Shown here: one piece after another, positions 11,460-24,702 of the stretch
How positions within the stretch are numbered: position 1 is the first letter of the stretch
How the letters are laid out: each line of letters starts with the position of its first letter
NCBI GenBank assembly: GCA_013397435.1
Contig: VZRG01002591.1
Location: forward strand, 29,969 to 93,968
Length of the DNA stretch: 64,000 nt
Origin: Erythrocercus mccallii
Taxonomy: Eukaryota; Chordata; Aves; Passeriformes; Dicruridae
Reading direction: 5' to 3'
Notes under the pieces: generated by a model
The model's database searches: none
The model's input: only the letters and a program-made list of their open reading frames with translations
Told to the model about the DNA's origin: nothing
Made by a program: the position numbers and the translations under genes

Positions 11460-12419
11460 CTACAATCTGAGAAATGAAGTTTTCTACCACAATGTGGTGT
11501 AGAGCTCAAATTAGTAAGCAGCATAACTCTTGCTGGAGAGCCCTTGATAGAAAGAAACAGGGAAATGCAAAGTATTTAAAAAATTTGGTCTGACTCTACT
11601 TGAGCATGAGTGTGACCTATGCTCCAAAGTCACTTAAGTGTTCTTGAAAAATACCATAATCATTAGTAAGCAGCTTGCAGTGTGATTGCTGGTCAGATGC
11701 GTACACAGGGAGGAGGGGCAAGTACCCACTGTTGGCCGAGGTAAACCTCCAGAGTCCCTAAAGAGGAGAAACAATGGCTTAAATTAAAAGATTTCTGGCA
11801 AGCTTTTTTAAAATGCTAGTTGTCTTTTATTCCAAGGCTTAAAGACTTTGAGATTTGTTTCCATTGTCACAGCTTTGGAAAAACTCAGTGCTTCTACTAT
11901 TTTAACATAAATTCTAAACTTACTGATTTTTATCTACTGTACCTTGCAGGCTTTAAGCGGAATATAATCTTAATATATAATATAGCATAATAAGCAGAAT
12001 AAACCCCACCTTTTTAGTAGTCAGGCAGAAACTATTTCAAAACCGTTCTTGATTATATGCGGCTGACAGGGTTTTAAAGAGTAGCTGTGTGGGAGCGTTT
12101 CTTTTAAAACTACACACAACATGACATTGTAGGATTTTTGCACAGAGAAGAAAATAAACTAGGTCAGCATAGGTCAAACTTCAGTCTTCCAGTGAGAAAA
12201 GCATCTATTTAAAGTGGAAGATGAGAAATGATATAGTAACTGTTACCCTGAAGTGAAAAATGGTGCTGTTTGTGTGTTTAATTGGTCAGGGTTTGCAGTG
12301 GGGCTTTGAATTCCACTGCTGTCGGATCTCGTATTGCTGCTGTCGATCAGGGGTTTTCTCTTTCTTAAAAGACTTACGGTAAATTTATTTTGGATGGCCT
12401 CTTAACAGGTGTTTCCTCA

Positions 12420-13010
12420 GCGCTCCGAAGGCTCTAAATGAGAACCGTGCTGCGTGTCCGGAGCTCTCAGCTGAAATCACACGCGGCCCGGCACGGGCGC
12501 TGCTGTGTTTGCTCATCTGTGGCCACGCTGACAGTGGGCCCTGGCGGGTCCCACTGCCCGGCCGGGACGCGGAACAGATGTCGGGGATTAGTGGGGAAGG
12601 ATCTGGGCAGGCTCTGGGGCTGCGCGCTGGCGGAAGTCATTCATTGTGGGGACGCGGACAGGGCCGCTGGGTCTGCGCTGAGGAGTCGCCCAAAATGGGC
12701 CTCGGTGCTTTTGTGTATCTGAATCAAAACCAAATGTTCTCCTGGTACCTTTTAATTAAAGGGAAAGCGTAAATCAACACAATAAAATAAAGTTAGCGCA
12801 CCAAGTGGTATTGTATTCGCACGGTGTTCTTCCCAGCAAAGAAGCGGCGATGCGGCGCTCCGAAGGTCGCGCTGCCTTGCGCGCCGTCGGGGAAAGGCTG
12901 CCCGGTCTGTCCTGCTGGGAAGGGCTGTGGGGCACGAGGTGGCTGCGCCTGACCTGGCGGCCAGCAGCGCCTCTGCGCCTTGGACTGGCGCTCATGGCCA
13001 ATTGGTCATT
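12420..13010. promoter_or_regulatory. Intronic CpG island, candidate cryptic promoter
   Basis: CpG density rises sharply against the AT-rich intron: I count roughly 40 to 50 CpG dinucleotides in about 600 bases, including CGCGGCCCGGCACGGGCG near 12482 and GCGGCGATGCGGCGCTCCG near 12844. An AT-rich interruption lies at about 12715-12800. A CCAAT-type palindrome, GGCCAATTGG, is at 12996-13005. The 12-mer GCGCTCCGAAGG occurs twice (12420 and 12855). No TATA box or convincing reading frame was identified. It may be the promoter of a non-coding RNA, an alternative promoter, or an orphan island. Confidence 0.6.
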
Positions 13011-15951
13011 TCGTCAGTGTTTTATGCTTAAGGGAATGTTTCCTGCGGGACTGCCTGTCTTCAGCTGTTGGGTTTATCGCTGGCCCTTGTGTTTGGAATG
13101 TTCTGTGCTCAGAAATCAACCATCTGTGGAAACATAGGGGTAGCACAAGGTGGCCAAGACTGAGTGGTGCGTGGCACTATGTGTCCCCTACAGACATCAT
13201 TATTCCCCCCTACATTACTGGGAGGTTTATCAGGTATCTCACTGGGCTGGAAGCTAACTTTGGCCAGCAATTCATTAAGTTATGGGATGAGAGCAGGCAC
13301 CTGTAGCTGTGATTTGTGATATGGAAAAACCAATTGTATAAATTGCTACTATATTGTGATGTGGTTGTGATGGTTTCAGTAAAGGGTGAAAGGAAGGCAG
13401 AAAAATAGAGAGACACAGGATGCCTCTCCAGGCTTCGGCAAGAGAGTGTGGTGGGAGTCACTGCAGATGTGCTTCATATGTGACAATACAAGGCACAGAG
13501 ACACAGTGGCTCTGTGAAGAAATTCTGCATGCTCAAGCAATGACATAAATTACTCTGGGAATGAAAACAGAGGAAAGGAGCAAGGTTTTGTAGGAAAAAC
13601 TACGTATTTGTGTAAGGCTCCATTGATTGGAGTTGAATTGCAGTCATACTAAAATAACCCAAAGCCTTTTAGGCCCTCCAGGAGAGGCGGTACAACAGTA
13701 AAGAAAACTTTGAGCAAACTGTATTCAAAATATGCTTTAAGAATGTAACCATTGAATGAAGATAAAATCCCATGTGAATATGTAGTGATTGAGCTAGTAA
13801 ATTACTCTTCCTGGAGAAATAAAATGTGGGGAAGTAATGGATATTATCTGATGCAAGTCAACCACTGCTGTAACAGATTAAGATCTCTAAAGCTGAGTTT
13901 AAAGGACATAGTTTTCCAGAAGGCAGAACTCTGTCTATGGAAGTGGTGTACTTCCAGCTGCTGTTGACTTTGGTAAGAATTCAACATGCTAATCAATTTA
14001 TAAACCTATGCCCCAATTTTAAAAACTTAGAAGAGATCTACTTCTCTGAGCCTCGCAGTTACGAGATGTAATTCTCGCTGTATGGTTATTAGCCATTTTC
14101 TGAAATTCTTAAGCTACTAAGAAATCTATAGGATGTAAGACATGGGGAATAGTGTTCTCCTGGTAAATGCAATCTCAGATCATACTAGGAAATAAGTCAG
14201 TTAAAAACATCAATAACAGTGTTTTCCATTTGTGGGTTTCACTGCTATGATTTCCTGCAGGCAGCAAACCACATGTATAGTTGCAGTACTCTCCAGCAAG
14301 CTGCCTGCTAGAGCAGGTGTCAGCCTGCCCCATTTAAATTGCTACATCAGGACTCTGGAGAGCAGCAGTCTTGCTGACATCAACTCATTTGCCAGATTTG
14401 GGGACAAAATGCTGAATCTAATTTGAACTAATACTGACATAAGTGTTGCCACGGGCCATTTCAGATCTTTCTTTGTGCTGTAGAGCTTGATTTTTGGTCA
14501 GCAGCTTCAGTCAGGACCTAGAACTGTTTAGATGACTCAGGCATGTGGAAGATACCTGATTACACTTACCTGAAATATTTAATAGTGTACTTAAGATTGA
14601 GGTTTTTTAATGTACTCTCTCAAGATGGTCTATAAAAGCACAAAAAAGCTTAGCATGAAGATACACACAGTGGCAAATCAAATAGTAAAGGAATAAATGC
14701 AGATTTCAAAGATTTTTCTTTTTCAAGTTAGTAAAATGATCATGTGACATAGGGCAAGTGTTATTTTATAGTAATATAGAAAACTTATTTTCCAATTAAA
14801 TATTTGTTTGTTTAAAAGCTTACTTTGAAAACACTCCACTGAGGGGAGCTGTGTTTTTTGTGTTTTCTGAGATTAGTGCACATACCCAAATTCACACCAT
14901 GAAACCATGGTAGAGGTGATCTTTCTGCTCCTAGTAGAGCATCTTTTTATTTAGGAATGTTATACTGAGGAGAAGGAAATATTTTGAAACATGTGTGTTT
15001 TATGTGAGGAAGCCAGTGCTGAGTAGCATTGTTGGAAATTTTCAACACACAAAGCCAGGAAATTTGAAGGTTCTGAATCTTTTTGTAGGTATAACTTAAC
15101 AAGTTGTACAAATATCCTGTATCTTTGCTGGTAAGGAACAACTTCTTCTAAACATAACTACTCCCCTAGAGTTTGAAATTCAAATGTGGGGTTTGTAAAA
15201 TTAATTTCTTTTCCCCCCGCAGCTTTCATGATAAAGACAGTTATTAAATAAGGGCAGCTACTCTAGAAAAGTCATTGCTGTTAAGATGTTTACAGAAACT
15301 TACAAACACCAAACAAGAGTGGTTACATGCTGAACATTACTTCAAAAGGAGAATGGAAAATATAAATTTCTTATATGTAGAGTAGAAGTTTATCCTAAAG
15401 TGCATGAAGCAGTGAACAAGACAAACTGTTACATTGTTGAGTCTGTCAAAGTTACTCTCATATTTCATGCCTTTGTTCACCAACAATTTAAGAATAATTT
15501 GAGGGGGAAGGAGAGCAAAAATACAAAGATTCTTTAAAAGGTGTGTGTAGGTGTGACTCTGCTTTCTTACTGGCATCACTTTCTTACATGTTTTACCTTG
15601 GCTCAGTGAAGTTAGGGAATCGTGGCAGATCACTGCCTAGCAGCCATAGCTGGCTTATGGACCTGCTCTGCCACACTTGCCGGGGAAGTTCATCTTAAAT
15701 TGGAGTATAAAAGAAGATCATATTGTGTTGCACAACTGTGTAATTGGACACATCTCAGAAAATTCAAACTATCATATAATTCAGAATAATACCAAGCCTG
15801 ACTAAGGTGAGCAAAAATAAATCTTGGATGACATAAAGAGTGTCAGCGGGTTTTTTCCCAAGTTGTTCATGGTTTTAATTTGTGCTGGAGAAACTCATGC
15901 TAATGCAGAAGGGTATTTTAATTTTTTTCTTTTTAATGTGAAAGAATAATT

Positions 15952-15964
15952 AGCACCTGGTGCT
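15952..15964. promoter_or_regulatory. E-box inside a short inverted repeat
   Basis: AGCACCTGGTGCT has six-base arms (AGCACC/GGTGCT) around one T and contains the E-box CACCTG. It lies next to ATAATTAG, a homeodomain-type core. Motif-level observation only. Confidence 0.2.
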
Positions 15965-18900
15965 ATTTAGGTAAAAATTTACTGAGGTGTGTCATCCACT
16001 ATGAGGAGAAGGTCCTTTGGTTAATGAGATCTGTGCTTTCTAATAAAATTTCACGAGTCCACTTACCCATTTACATGGAGGATGATTTTACTACTGACTT
16101 CTAACCAACAGTTTTCTCCAAATGACTATGAAGAAACATAAATTTACTTTTTTTTTTTTAGCTTAGTGTAATGAATAATGAAAAAAAATTACAGGCTGCA
16201 TGGAACTGAATCAGAGTTTACACTGCTAGTGAACCATAAAATTAAATTAAAGCACTATCTGATTAATTTTCTTAATTCTCTGCTATCAGAATAATAATGG
16301 AGGGTAGCATGGGCAGGCTCCTTGCTTAATTGGTACTGTTGTATACTATTTAAGCAATGAGATAAAGCCATTTTTTCCTTAAGCAGGACTGCACACGTAG
16401 AATATATCTTCAGTTAACACAAAATAGAGCTTATTTTAGCATCCTGTGGGATATATTTGGCCAATGATGTGTTCATGTATCTGTCAAATATTAATTTCTG
16501 TAAGTTACATTAAGAAATAGAATAAAAATAGGTTGTTAACTTGCTGTGTTCCTCCATTATGGAAAGAGTTCCTGACAAGAAAATTGAAGGATCTAGAAGA
16601 TCCTTTCACTGTGCTCCTATGGTTTTATAGCTCTAATTAGTCCTTTCAAAACCATGGCTGTGTGTGTGAAGTTAGTTTTGGTGGGTTTTTCTTCCCTCGA
16701 AGATTTTAATTTTTGTTTTGTAGCTTTGTATTGCTAATTCCAGATCATGAAGTAACTTAAAGCAAGTGATTTGTCTTTTTTGAGTTGACATTATATTTTC
16801 AGTCTTTAGTCATTAGTCTTCTGTACTTAAATTAGTATTTCCTGCTTTCTTTTATTTGTCATAACCAGCAATTTCTTTAGTGAAAAGCTTCTTGCCTGAT
16901 ACCTGAACTCAAAACACATTGGGCTTTACTAGGAATGCCAAATACGTGCTGGTGTTGGCAATTTTCTTTTTGCTCAAAGTACTGCTCCTGCTGTCCCTGC
17001 CTACATTTGCATCCAGGTGCTACATTAAAAATATCAACAAGCTTCATAACTAGGAAGCTAGACAGCAGATAGATTTCTTACTCTAGGCTCCCATGTGTCT
17101 TCAAGTATGACTGGCAAAATTAAGGGAAAGAGGTAAAATATTTGAGTGAGGTGTCTGATTTTTTTTCTCCGTTCCTCCTTCTACTGCTCTCAAGGGGATG
17201 TGGTGGTATGAGCGGAGGCTGGGAGAGAGAGGAAATAGTTTTGAGACTGGACCAATGTGTCATTGTGTTAAATCCAGCCAGCCAGTGAGGTCATTGTTTT
17301 CATCTGAGTCATTTTAGAATGAAAACTCTTACATTATGGAAAACATTGCACATCTTTATTTCAGATATGGAAATATCCAGCCAGCCTTTCAGTGTCTGAG
17401 CTCCGCTGATTTCAGCTGAGGTACTCCTGACTCCCAGTGGTGTAAGCAGGAGGGGAAATCAAATTCTTCTGCCTCATTTCTTAACACTTTGCCACTAACC
17501 CAAAGGGATTATTCCTTAGGTGCTTTTCCAGCCTAGACATTTGTTGAAGAGAGAGCTGGTAAATCTGTTGATTGCACCTGTCAGCCCTGAATCTACTAAA
17601 TCTGTCCAGCCTGGAGCTGGCTGTAGTTATGTTGCAGGGAAAAGTTCCTAAGCACCAACTCATGTTGAGACTAGACTGTGTTTCAGTGTGCACAGGGAAA
17701 ATCCTCAAGACTGCATTCTTGGATATTGATTATATTTCATACTTGGGCTCCAGTAGACTCATTCTCCATATAGTGCAATTTAACTGGGGGACTTGGGCAA
17801 TCTGCCCAGCTCTGCAGTCAATTTGTGTGACCATGAGCTAGCCCTGTCATCTCTCTGCACTTACAGAGAGGATTAAAATTGCTTTTAATGTCTGTGATCT
17901 CTAAGGTGGGTCTGATGTTTGTAGCACCTTGAGGATCTTGCATAATACAAGAATTTTACAACTATTTGTGTATTTTCTACGGTATTAACAGCATGGGGTG
18001 GAGATACTGACCATTCCATACAAGCTAACCAAAATAGTAGGAGGTTTTAATTTAACGTAACAAAACTTTTTTATCATTTGAAGTTTGAGAAGGCCATTGC
18101 TAGCTGATGGCTTGAGAATAATTTATGAAAAATGTGTTGGTTTATGACACAGTATCTACCAGTTATTACATGGCATGGAGTGCTTGGAGTGTGTTTGTGG
18201 CAAGTCTTGTGTCTCCTTAAGATCTGTTCAGTCACTTGATTGTTAAGAATTAATACTTCTATCCATTCGAAGTAAAACTTCCAGGCCTTTTGAAAGAGCA
18301 CTACTCAGTGCTAGCACTGAAACATTCAGGCTTAAGAGGACCCAAAACATGCAGACTGTGCACAGTGCAGTTCTCTAAAGGAAAACAGGGGTGGGTAATG
18401 GTCTGCAAACTGTAAATAAATATTTGTTGAGGAGTTTGCACAATGACATAATTCATAAAATGCGATAGGATTTTTTTATGCATGGAATCTGTTTCTCTTA
18501 CTACTGAAGTTTGGGTTCAAATTTAATTGTGAAAAGCATTTTAAAAATTAGAAAAGAGAGAAAAGAACAAACCTGCAGCAACAACATCAAAGTTGTAGCA
18601 TCACAAAAAGTGCAACAATTTCAAGATTGCGGTAGGTGGTATTTTACTTTCTACTGCAAATATTTTCTAGACATTTAAAGAAATGTCTGGATTAGCCCTG
18701 TTGAGTCTATAGAGCAAATGAAAGGCCATCTTTTGCAGGAGTCTGAGAGTTTTCAGAGCATTGCTGTAATGTGTCCCAGTGTTAATGCTTGAACTTCTCG
18801 AGGAGAGTAATAGGTTTGTCCGTACTCCGTGCCTTCAGATGAGGCACTGAAACTTAAGAGAAGCAGGACTGTTTTCCCAAGCTAGCAGCACCAGTGGGAA

Positions 18901-20046
18901 AATGTCTGTGGCTGGGGGGCCAGGAGTAATACCTCAGATTGATGGGCTGGGGCAGGCTTTGAAGAAACTGCCCTCAGTTGACTGAAAGTCAGGCATGCTT
19001 CCATGTGAATTGCCTTACATGGGGTGGGAGCAGAGTGACCAACTGGGCTTCCTGTGCCCCAGCTCTAGCCCTTCTGAAGTGGTGTGCTCAGACCAAGCCA
19101 CTGGTCTAGAATTGATGGAGGAGGGGTGCTGGCAGAGAGGTCCACCTGGTGCACTTGGTTGGCTGCTTTGAGGTATGTTGGTGCAGCTGGGCATGCAATG
19201 CTTCCTGCTTTGGCTACCAAGGCAGAGCAGATGGAGCAGCAGGGCCAAGCTCCCAGAGCTGCAACTCCAGCCACAAGTGTTACCAGCATCTGGGAAGTCC
19301 AGATCAAGAGTACCTCAGTGATGGCAGTGGATATTTCTTGTGCTGTTACCATATGTGAATCCCTCACAATAATCATGTGGCCATCCTCTCCCTTGCTCCT
19401 CCTTTCCCAAGTGCTTCCAAAGACAGTGTCGTGCTATCACCCACATTTGACTACTGGAGACACAGTGATGTGCCATCACCAGACTGCAGGTTGGACTTGA
19501 ATCCCAGGTGTACAAAGCTGGAATTGAATGAGTATGAAACTACAATTGAGCAGCTTATTGGGTACTTATCCATGTCTCATGGAGAGAGCTGTGATCAGGC
19601 TCCAGGCACACTTCCAGGAATAAATTTTTTCATGCTGAAAGTATAAACCCAGGTGTTTCCATCGTGCCCTTTTTTTGTCAAAGTTAAGATACGTGGATAT
19701 ATGAGGAAATGAAATAATAAAGAACTTCAGTTATTTAAAATAGGAATTTAAATTTTGTCTCACTTTTCTTGACTGATATGACTGAGATCCTTGCTTGCTT
19801 TGTCTGACTCATTTACTGGTCCCCAGTTGTCTAACCATGCTGTGATAAGAATACCAGAACAGTGTGTATATTGACTTCCCATCCCTGGGCACTTTTGGCC
19901 TTGTTCTCATTGGAAGTTGTTGAAAATAGTGACACCATCTATTGGTGAAACAGTACTACTAGGAATGATGCTTATGTACATACTAAGAATAGTGAAATGG
20001 AGAAAAGAGCTTGAAATGTACTCCAGATTGTATTGCAATTTAAGGT

Positions 20047-20064
20047 GTTTTTTTTAAAAAAAAC
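20047..20064. repeat. T8A8 palindrome
   Basis: G, eight T, eight A, C form a perfect 18-base palindrome. It is low-complexity and most likely of no function. Confidence 0.8.
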
Positions 20065-23000
20065 AATCTATTCTCTATTTCATATGCTTGTGCATAACAT
20101 GTCCTTGAGTTAAAGTTAGCAAAGTACAACTCAAACTCCAACCAACAAACGTAAAAGCCCACCTTAACCTACACTTTCTAAAACAACAATACAAAGACAA
20201 TATTCTTGGTCATTCTGAATGGTCAGTGCTATCACCTTTTTTTAATGTGTTTAAAAAAAGAAATTGTCTACCCTTACAAATGCTATTTAGAGGAGGTTAA
20301 AGGCATTGGGACCTAAATTATTTCCTCCTCAGTTGTGAAAAAACTGGAGTTAAGTTTTTTTTTTCCTTCTTTTCTTGTTCCCATTCTTTCTTTTTAACAG
20401 ATATTATCAGTTCTCTAAAATGAATACTTTGTCTGTGGCAGATTAATCAGTGATTGAAAGGCAGTCTACTGGTGGCAGCAGTATAAGTTGCAGTGTTCTC
20501 AGGAGGAGGTTGCATTAGTCTCAAGTGTTTTTGGGGGGTGCCGTGTGATTAGTAGTCTCTGGTAATACGCTTTGAATGTGATAGCCACTAATGTTTACAT
20601 CAGTAGATAGAACAAAAATGACTTAGTTACATATCGTGGGGCTTCTGTGATGACAGAGATGGTCAATATTTTGAATTTGTTTAAAAAACAACCTATTTCT
20701 ACTCCTGCTTTGTGTGATGATCTTTACAAAAAAAGAATTGTAGTGGTTCCTGTTTGGTATCTCTGCTTTATTTTTAATCTTGGAGTGATAACTGATAGCT
20801 GAAGTTTTTCACAGGAACTGGGTATAGAAATGCTGTGTTTCACTGAAGATGTATTGCAGTACTGTCTTCATTGTTGTCATGACTGGCTGAGCAACTGGAA
20901 TGGAGCACAACAACAGCTGGGAAGCATGAGGAAAACTTTGTAGGGATAGATAGGTGGTCTTACTGCAGCTTCCATTCATAACCCTGCTGTCTGCAACTTG
21001 GGGACTAACCAAGAAATGCTGTCTGGGGATGAGCATGTTGGGTGGTTTGCTGTGAATGCTCTGCTGAGGAGCTCCCATCCTGTGAGAAGAGGGTGTAATC
21101 CTGCGAGGGAGGCAGGATTCTCTGTCTTCAGAGGCAGAGCTGTGCATGCAAGACAGACTGGTTCACTGTCATGAAGCGTAGCAGTCCTGTAATTCCAAGA
21201 GGAAGCTAGAGATGAGCAGGAAAGAAGCCTTCCAGATGAACTGAGGAATGGAGTAAAACCTTGGTGAGAATTGTGTAGAAAAAGCCTTGCCCCTAGTAAG
21301 ATGAATGTCTGACAGGGTAAGATGAATAGTTTTACTGTTATGGTGAAGTTTTTGGACAGAATAATACTTGAGTAAAATACATAATTGTAGGCAAAAAGTA
21401 TTTGGCTTTGAGGTTTTTTCCAACATGCCACATGTCCACGTCCAATTCATAGCCATTGATTGTCAGCATTTATAGCAAAAATAATAGCATTTTGACTTCT
21501 ATTGAACACATACTCAGATTGCTCTGCACTTTGAAAGTGTGTCAAGTTGCTTTCGGCTAGAAAAGCAAAAAGTGGAATGTAAAATATTTCAATCAAAAAT
21601 ATCAGAAAATGCATATAGAATACTATGGCCCTTTTTTAACCTGTATTAGCACAGCCAAAGGAAGGATGGTGAGTGGAAATGCTGATGTGAGTCTGTGACT
21701 GCTAGCACTTGCAGGGTCTTGGCTAAAGAAAAGCAAAGCATGAGGATAAATCTTATTATGTTTTGCCACTGTTATTACAGTTCAACTTCTTGGCTAACAA
21801 TAAAGTTATTAATTCCCTCTTAGTCCTGTCCATCCTTTTCCTTAAATAAACATAGATCAAAACTGCCTGTGTGCTTCTGGCATTCTCATGTGAATGAAGG
21901 CACGAGGGCTCCCAAATAACCGAGAGCCCATTCTGTGACTGGAATGTGTTTGCTTGCTATCTGTGTGGGTGGAAAAGTGTCCATGAATGTTTTAGCACAG
22001 TCTAGCTTGCTCTTGGTTTCAGTGCAAGATTTACCACTGATCATCAGTCCAGCAGTGATGTGGAGGATTTAACATTTAAAAGTGAAAACCGCTTTTGGAT
22101 GTACTCACTACTGGGAAACCCAAGGGCAAGTTGCTGCTAAATATGACTGAGTTATTAGGTAAACAACTTTAGAGAGAGATCAACACTGGGAGAAGATGCT
22201 GGATGCTACTGGTGTACATCCTGGCAGAGCTCTGTGATGGCTTCTCTCAGTTTAAGAGCTTTACTGTAGTGAGTGGTAGAAGTCTACTCTTGTAGAGAGA
22301 CTTTTCATCTTACAAGGTGTATAATTGCAGATTTTGTCTCCAGTGTATTCAAAGGCTAGTAGATGTTTCATGTAGTTCCATGTCCTCTGTAGCTCAACTG
22401 TGTCTGGACCTGTACCATGCCCTGACACTTCAGCATTGCAGGCTTGCAGTGCTTGTGTGCTACAGTGTGAGATCAAGCTGAGCCAGCCAAGCCTGTGTTA
22501 CATTGCTGATGTGTCAGCAGGTGCATGTGCGTGGCATAAATATGAGAAGTAAAGGTTTTGGGAAAGAGATATGGCAGTGTCCGTAACTGGTGAGAGTGCA
22601 TGTCTAGACACTGGAAATTCTGTTGAAACCTTTCAGCCTTTCTTTTAGTTGTGTGGTGCACACAAGTAGTTACAGGGGGGGAAAAAGTCTTTTCTAATGT
22701 TCAGCAGAACTTAACAATACTGATGGGAAGTATGTGTATTCCGTGGAAAGGGTGATGAGGTTATCTCAAAGCATCTGAGTAGCAAACCTGGTCTTTAATC
22801 ACCATTAATTTATCTGCAAAAGGTTTTAATGATCTAAAGCATTTCTGTAAATAGTTCCATATTTCAGCTTCATTCCATAACTATTTGTGTATGCTGGGAT
22901 ATGCAGGGTTTCCAGATATCTTCCTTCTCAAATCCCACCAAGCTTTTTCTTCAAGCATTACAATGAGAAAAACATGAATGTAAACTTTGAGCTCTTTGTT

Positions 23001-23540
23001 TGTAAAAAAAGCCATTTGCGGGACAGGGGTGAATCTTTCCCACCCTGGGCTTCAGGCAGCAGTAGCTTGAACAGGAAGTGCTGTATTTAAATGGAATATG
23101 ACTAAAACATTTTAGTGATAAATGTACTTTTTTTCATGTCAGTTTGATGCTGCTCAGAGTTCTAAGACAGTAGATGGCAAGAGAGTAAGTAAAGGGCACG
23201 AAAGGTAGTCAGAAGTGCAAGCGGAATATACTTAGGATGCTCTTCCCCATGACTAAAAATGTGTCTGCCTGGATCCACAACTTAATATCATTGGAGGATT
23301 TGGTCAAAATGCATGATTTTTCAGAAATATTTAAGAAATTTGAGGTCATAAGGAATTATAGCAATGAAAAATGCCATCGCTGTTTGTTACTTATTGGCCC
23401 ACCATTCAATTTCAACATAATCCAGATCATGGATGCAGTATTAGTTTGATGCCATTGCTCTACCTTTTTGCTTGTAAACAACCACTTAAGATGTAATGGC
23501 TTGGAAATACTCATGAGTTATTTGTTTGTTTTCTTCACAG

Positions 23541-23629
23541 GCTGGAATGGTGTTAAGATGTGGATACTTCTGGTTTGGCTTGTTTCTTGTGCCCACTGCG
23601 TGCCTTGTTAAAGACGTGGCATGGACAGC
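23541..23629 (+). CDS. ATP8A2: ATP8A2 coding exon: last transmembrane segment (fourth from last)
   Basis: The exon is 89 bases. It follows the acceptor TTGTTTTCTTCACAG and ends at the strong donor GC|GTAAGT. In frame 0 it encodes 29 residues, including GYFWFGLFLVPTACLVKDVA, plus two bases of a split codon. The motif FWxGLFLVPTACL..DVAW is typical of the end of ATP8A2, where the final membrane helix passes into the cytosolic tail. The helix and its lysine/aspartate edge (VKDVAW) are intact. The protein belongs to the P4-ATPase flippases; catalytic domains are encoded upstream of the window. The next exon starts in the matching phase. Confidence 0.93.
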
Positions 23630-24618
23630 GTAAGTCCCAAACCAGTCCTTTGGTGTTGTAGGAATTATTCTCTATGCACATGTTGTCCAGTCCAGTGTTG
23701 TTCTGTAAAGAGCTCTGAAGTCTCTCAGTGATTGCAAAATGGTGGTACTCATTTGAAAGGGAAAAAAAGGTGAAGTGGGTGATTCCTCACCTGCCACAGC
23801 ACCCAGCAGTGGGAGAGAATGAATAGTTGGGACTAAATCTGAAGGAGGTGGTTTGTCTGAGTAATGAAGGTGTGTGACCTTAGGATTGTGTTGTCTATCC
23901 TTTAGTTAAAGGCAGATTTAAATTGGATATCTGAGATTTCCTCTTCCTAAAAATGGAGCAAATAATTGTTGAGTCTGAATAAGATTAGGCAGAAAGCAGA
24001 AATGTGGCACTCTAATTCGTACCCAGTAAGCTATCAGCTCTTTGTCAGCTGCTTTTTAGGTTCTTCTTCAGCAGCAGGTCTTTGAAGACTGAACTGGGAA
24101 AACAGCAATACTCTGCACTTTATGTTTGAAGTAAAGTCTTAATGGTACCTTCACTGCCCAGAGAGGAGGAACAAACTGGTGAAATATAAGCCTGTGTAAT
24201 TCCCTTCTCTCAAAATGTGATTTCAAAACATTGCTGAAGGCAAACAATTTCAAGAACTTGGATTTAAAGGGAAGGAACTTAACTTCTCTGCCATTGCAAT
24301 TTGAAATACAGAAGTAATAGTTTTAATTTAGAATTTGTGGCATTTTGTTCAGCTTATTTTTAAGTATCTTAAGCACCAAACCTTCCATCTTTTCCCTTGG
24401 AAAGCTGTGTTACAACTAAGAAGATTTTATTGCATGGATACATAATAACCTTGTGCAAGGAGGACCCTGGACATTCCAACTCTGGGGCAAAAAGGCAGAT
24501 CCTGCCTGGAATGAAGAGGAAATAAAGGTTAGCTTGTCACTTGTCAGAAAGGCTCACAGTGCAAGCATCATGAGACTTTGCTCCCAGAATGAGCTGTTGG
24601 TCAGTCAGGGATGATTCT

Positions 24619-24702
24619 TGGAATCATACAACCATTTAGGTTGGAAAAGACCTGTGAGATCATGGAGTCCAACTGTAAACCTAACACTGCCAAGTCCAAT
24701 CT
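24619..24702 (-). mobile_element. CR1 LINE 3' tail fragment
   Basis: The + strand carries GGAATCATACAACCATTTAG, GTTGGAAAAGACCTGTGAGA and TCATGGAGTCCAACTGTAAA, followed by CCTAACACTGCCAAGTCC. This is the reverse complement of an avian CR1 subfamily 3' end with AAAGACCT in place of AGGGACCT. It is truncated and non-coding. Confidence 0.87.

Larger units (their letters stand above)
1..23540 (+). other. ATP8A2: ATP8A2 intron (partial) upstream of the first visible exon
   Basis: No exon was recognised here. The preceding ATP8A2 exon should encode the stretch before the last membrane helix, and I did not find a frame resembling it, so this is probably at least 23.5 kb of one intron. It ends at the acceptor ttcttcacag at 23540. 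The DNA is AT-rich and holds dispersed repeats, a CpG island at 12420-13010, an LTR at 10895-11459 and a short assembly gap, all listed separately. Outside those I see only unremarkable intronic sequence and T- or A-rich tracts. A short diverged exon could have been missed by eye. Confidence 0.7.

Noticed and set aside
19065..19376. Hydrophobic 103-codon minus-strand frame overlapping a 138-codon + strand frame
   Set aside because: A retrocopied membrane protein was considered, but no family could be named and both strands are equally open; GC-rich chance frames are likelier.
20047..20064. T8A8 palindrome as a functional site
   Set aside because: Low-complexity palindromes of this type arise easily by slippage in AT-rich introns.
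20976..21431. 151-codon minus-strand frame
   Set aside because: Low-information sequence without domain features; overlaps two other minus-strand frames, as expected by chance.
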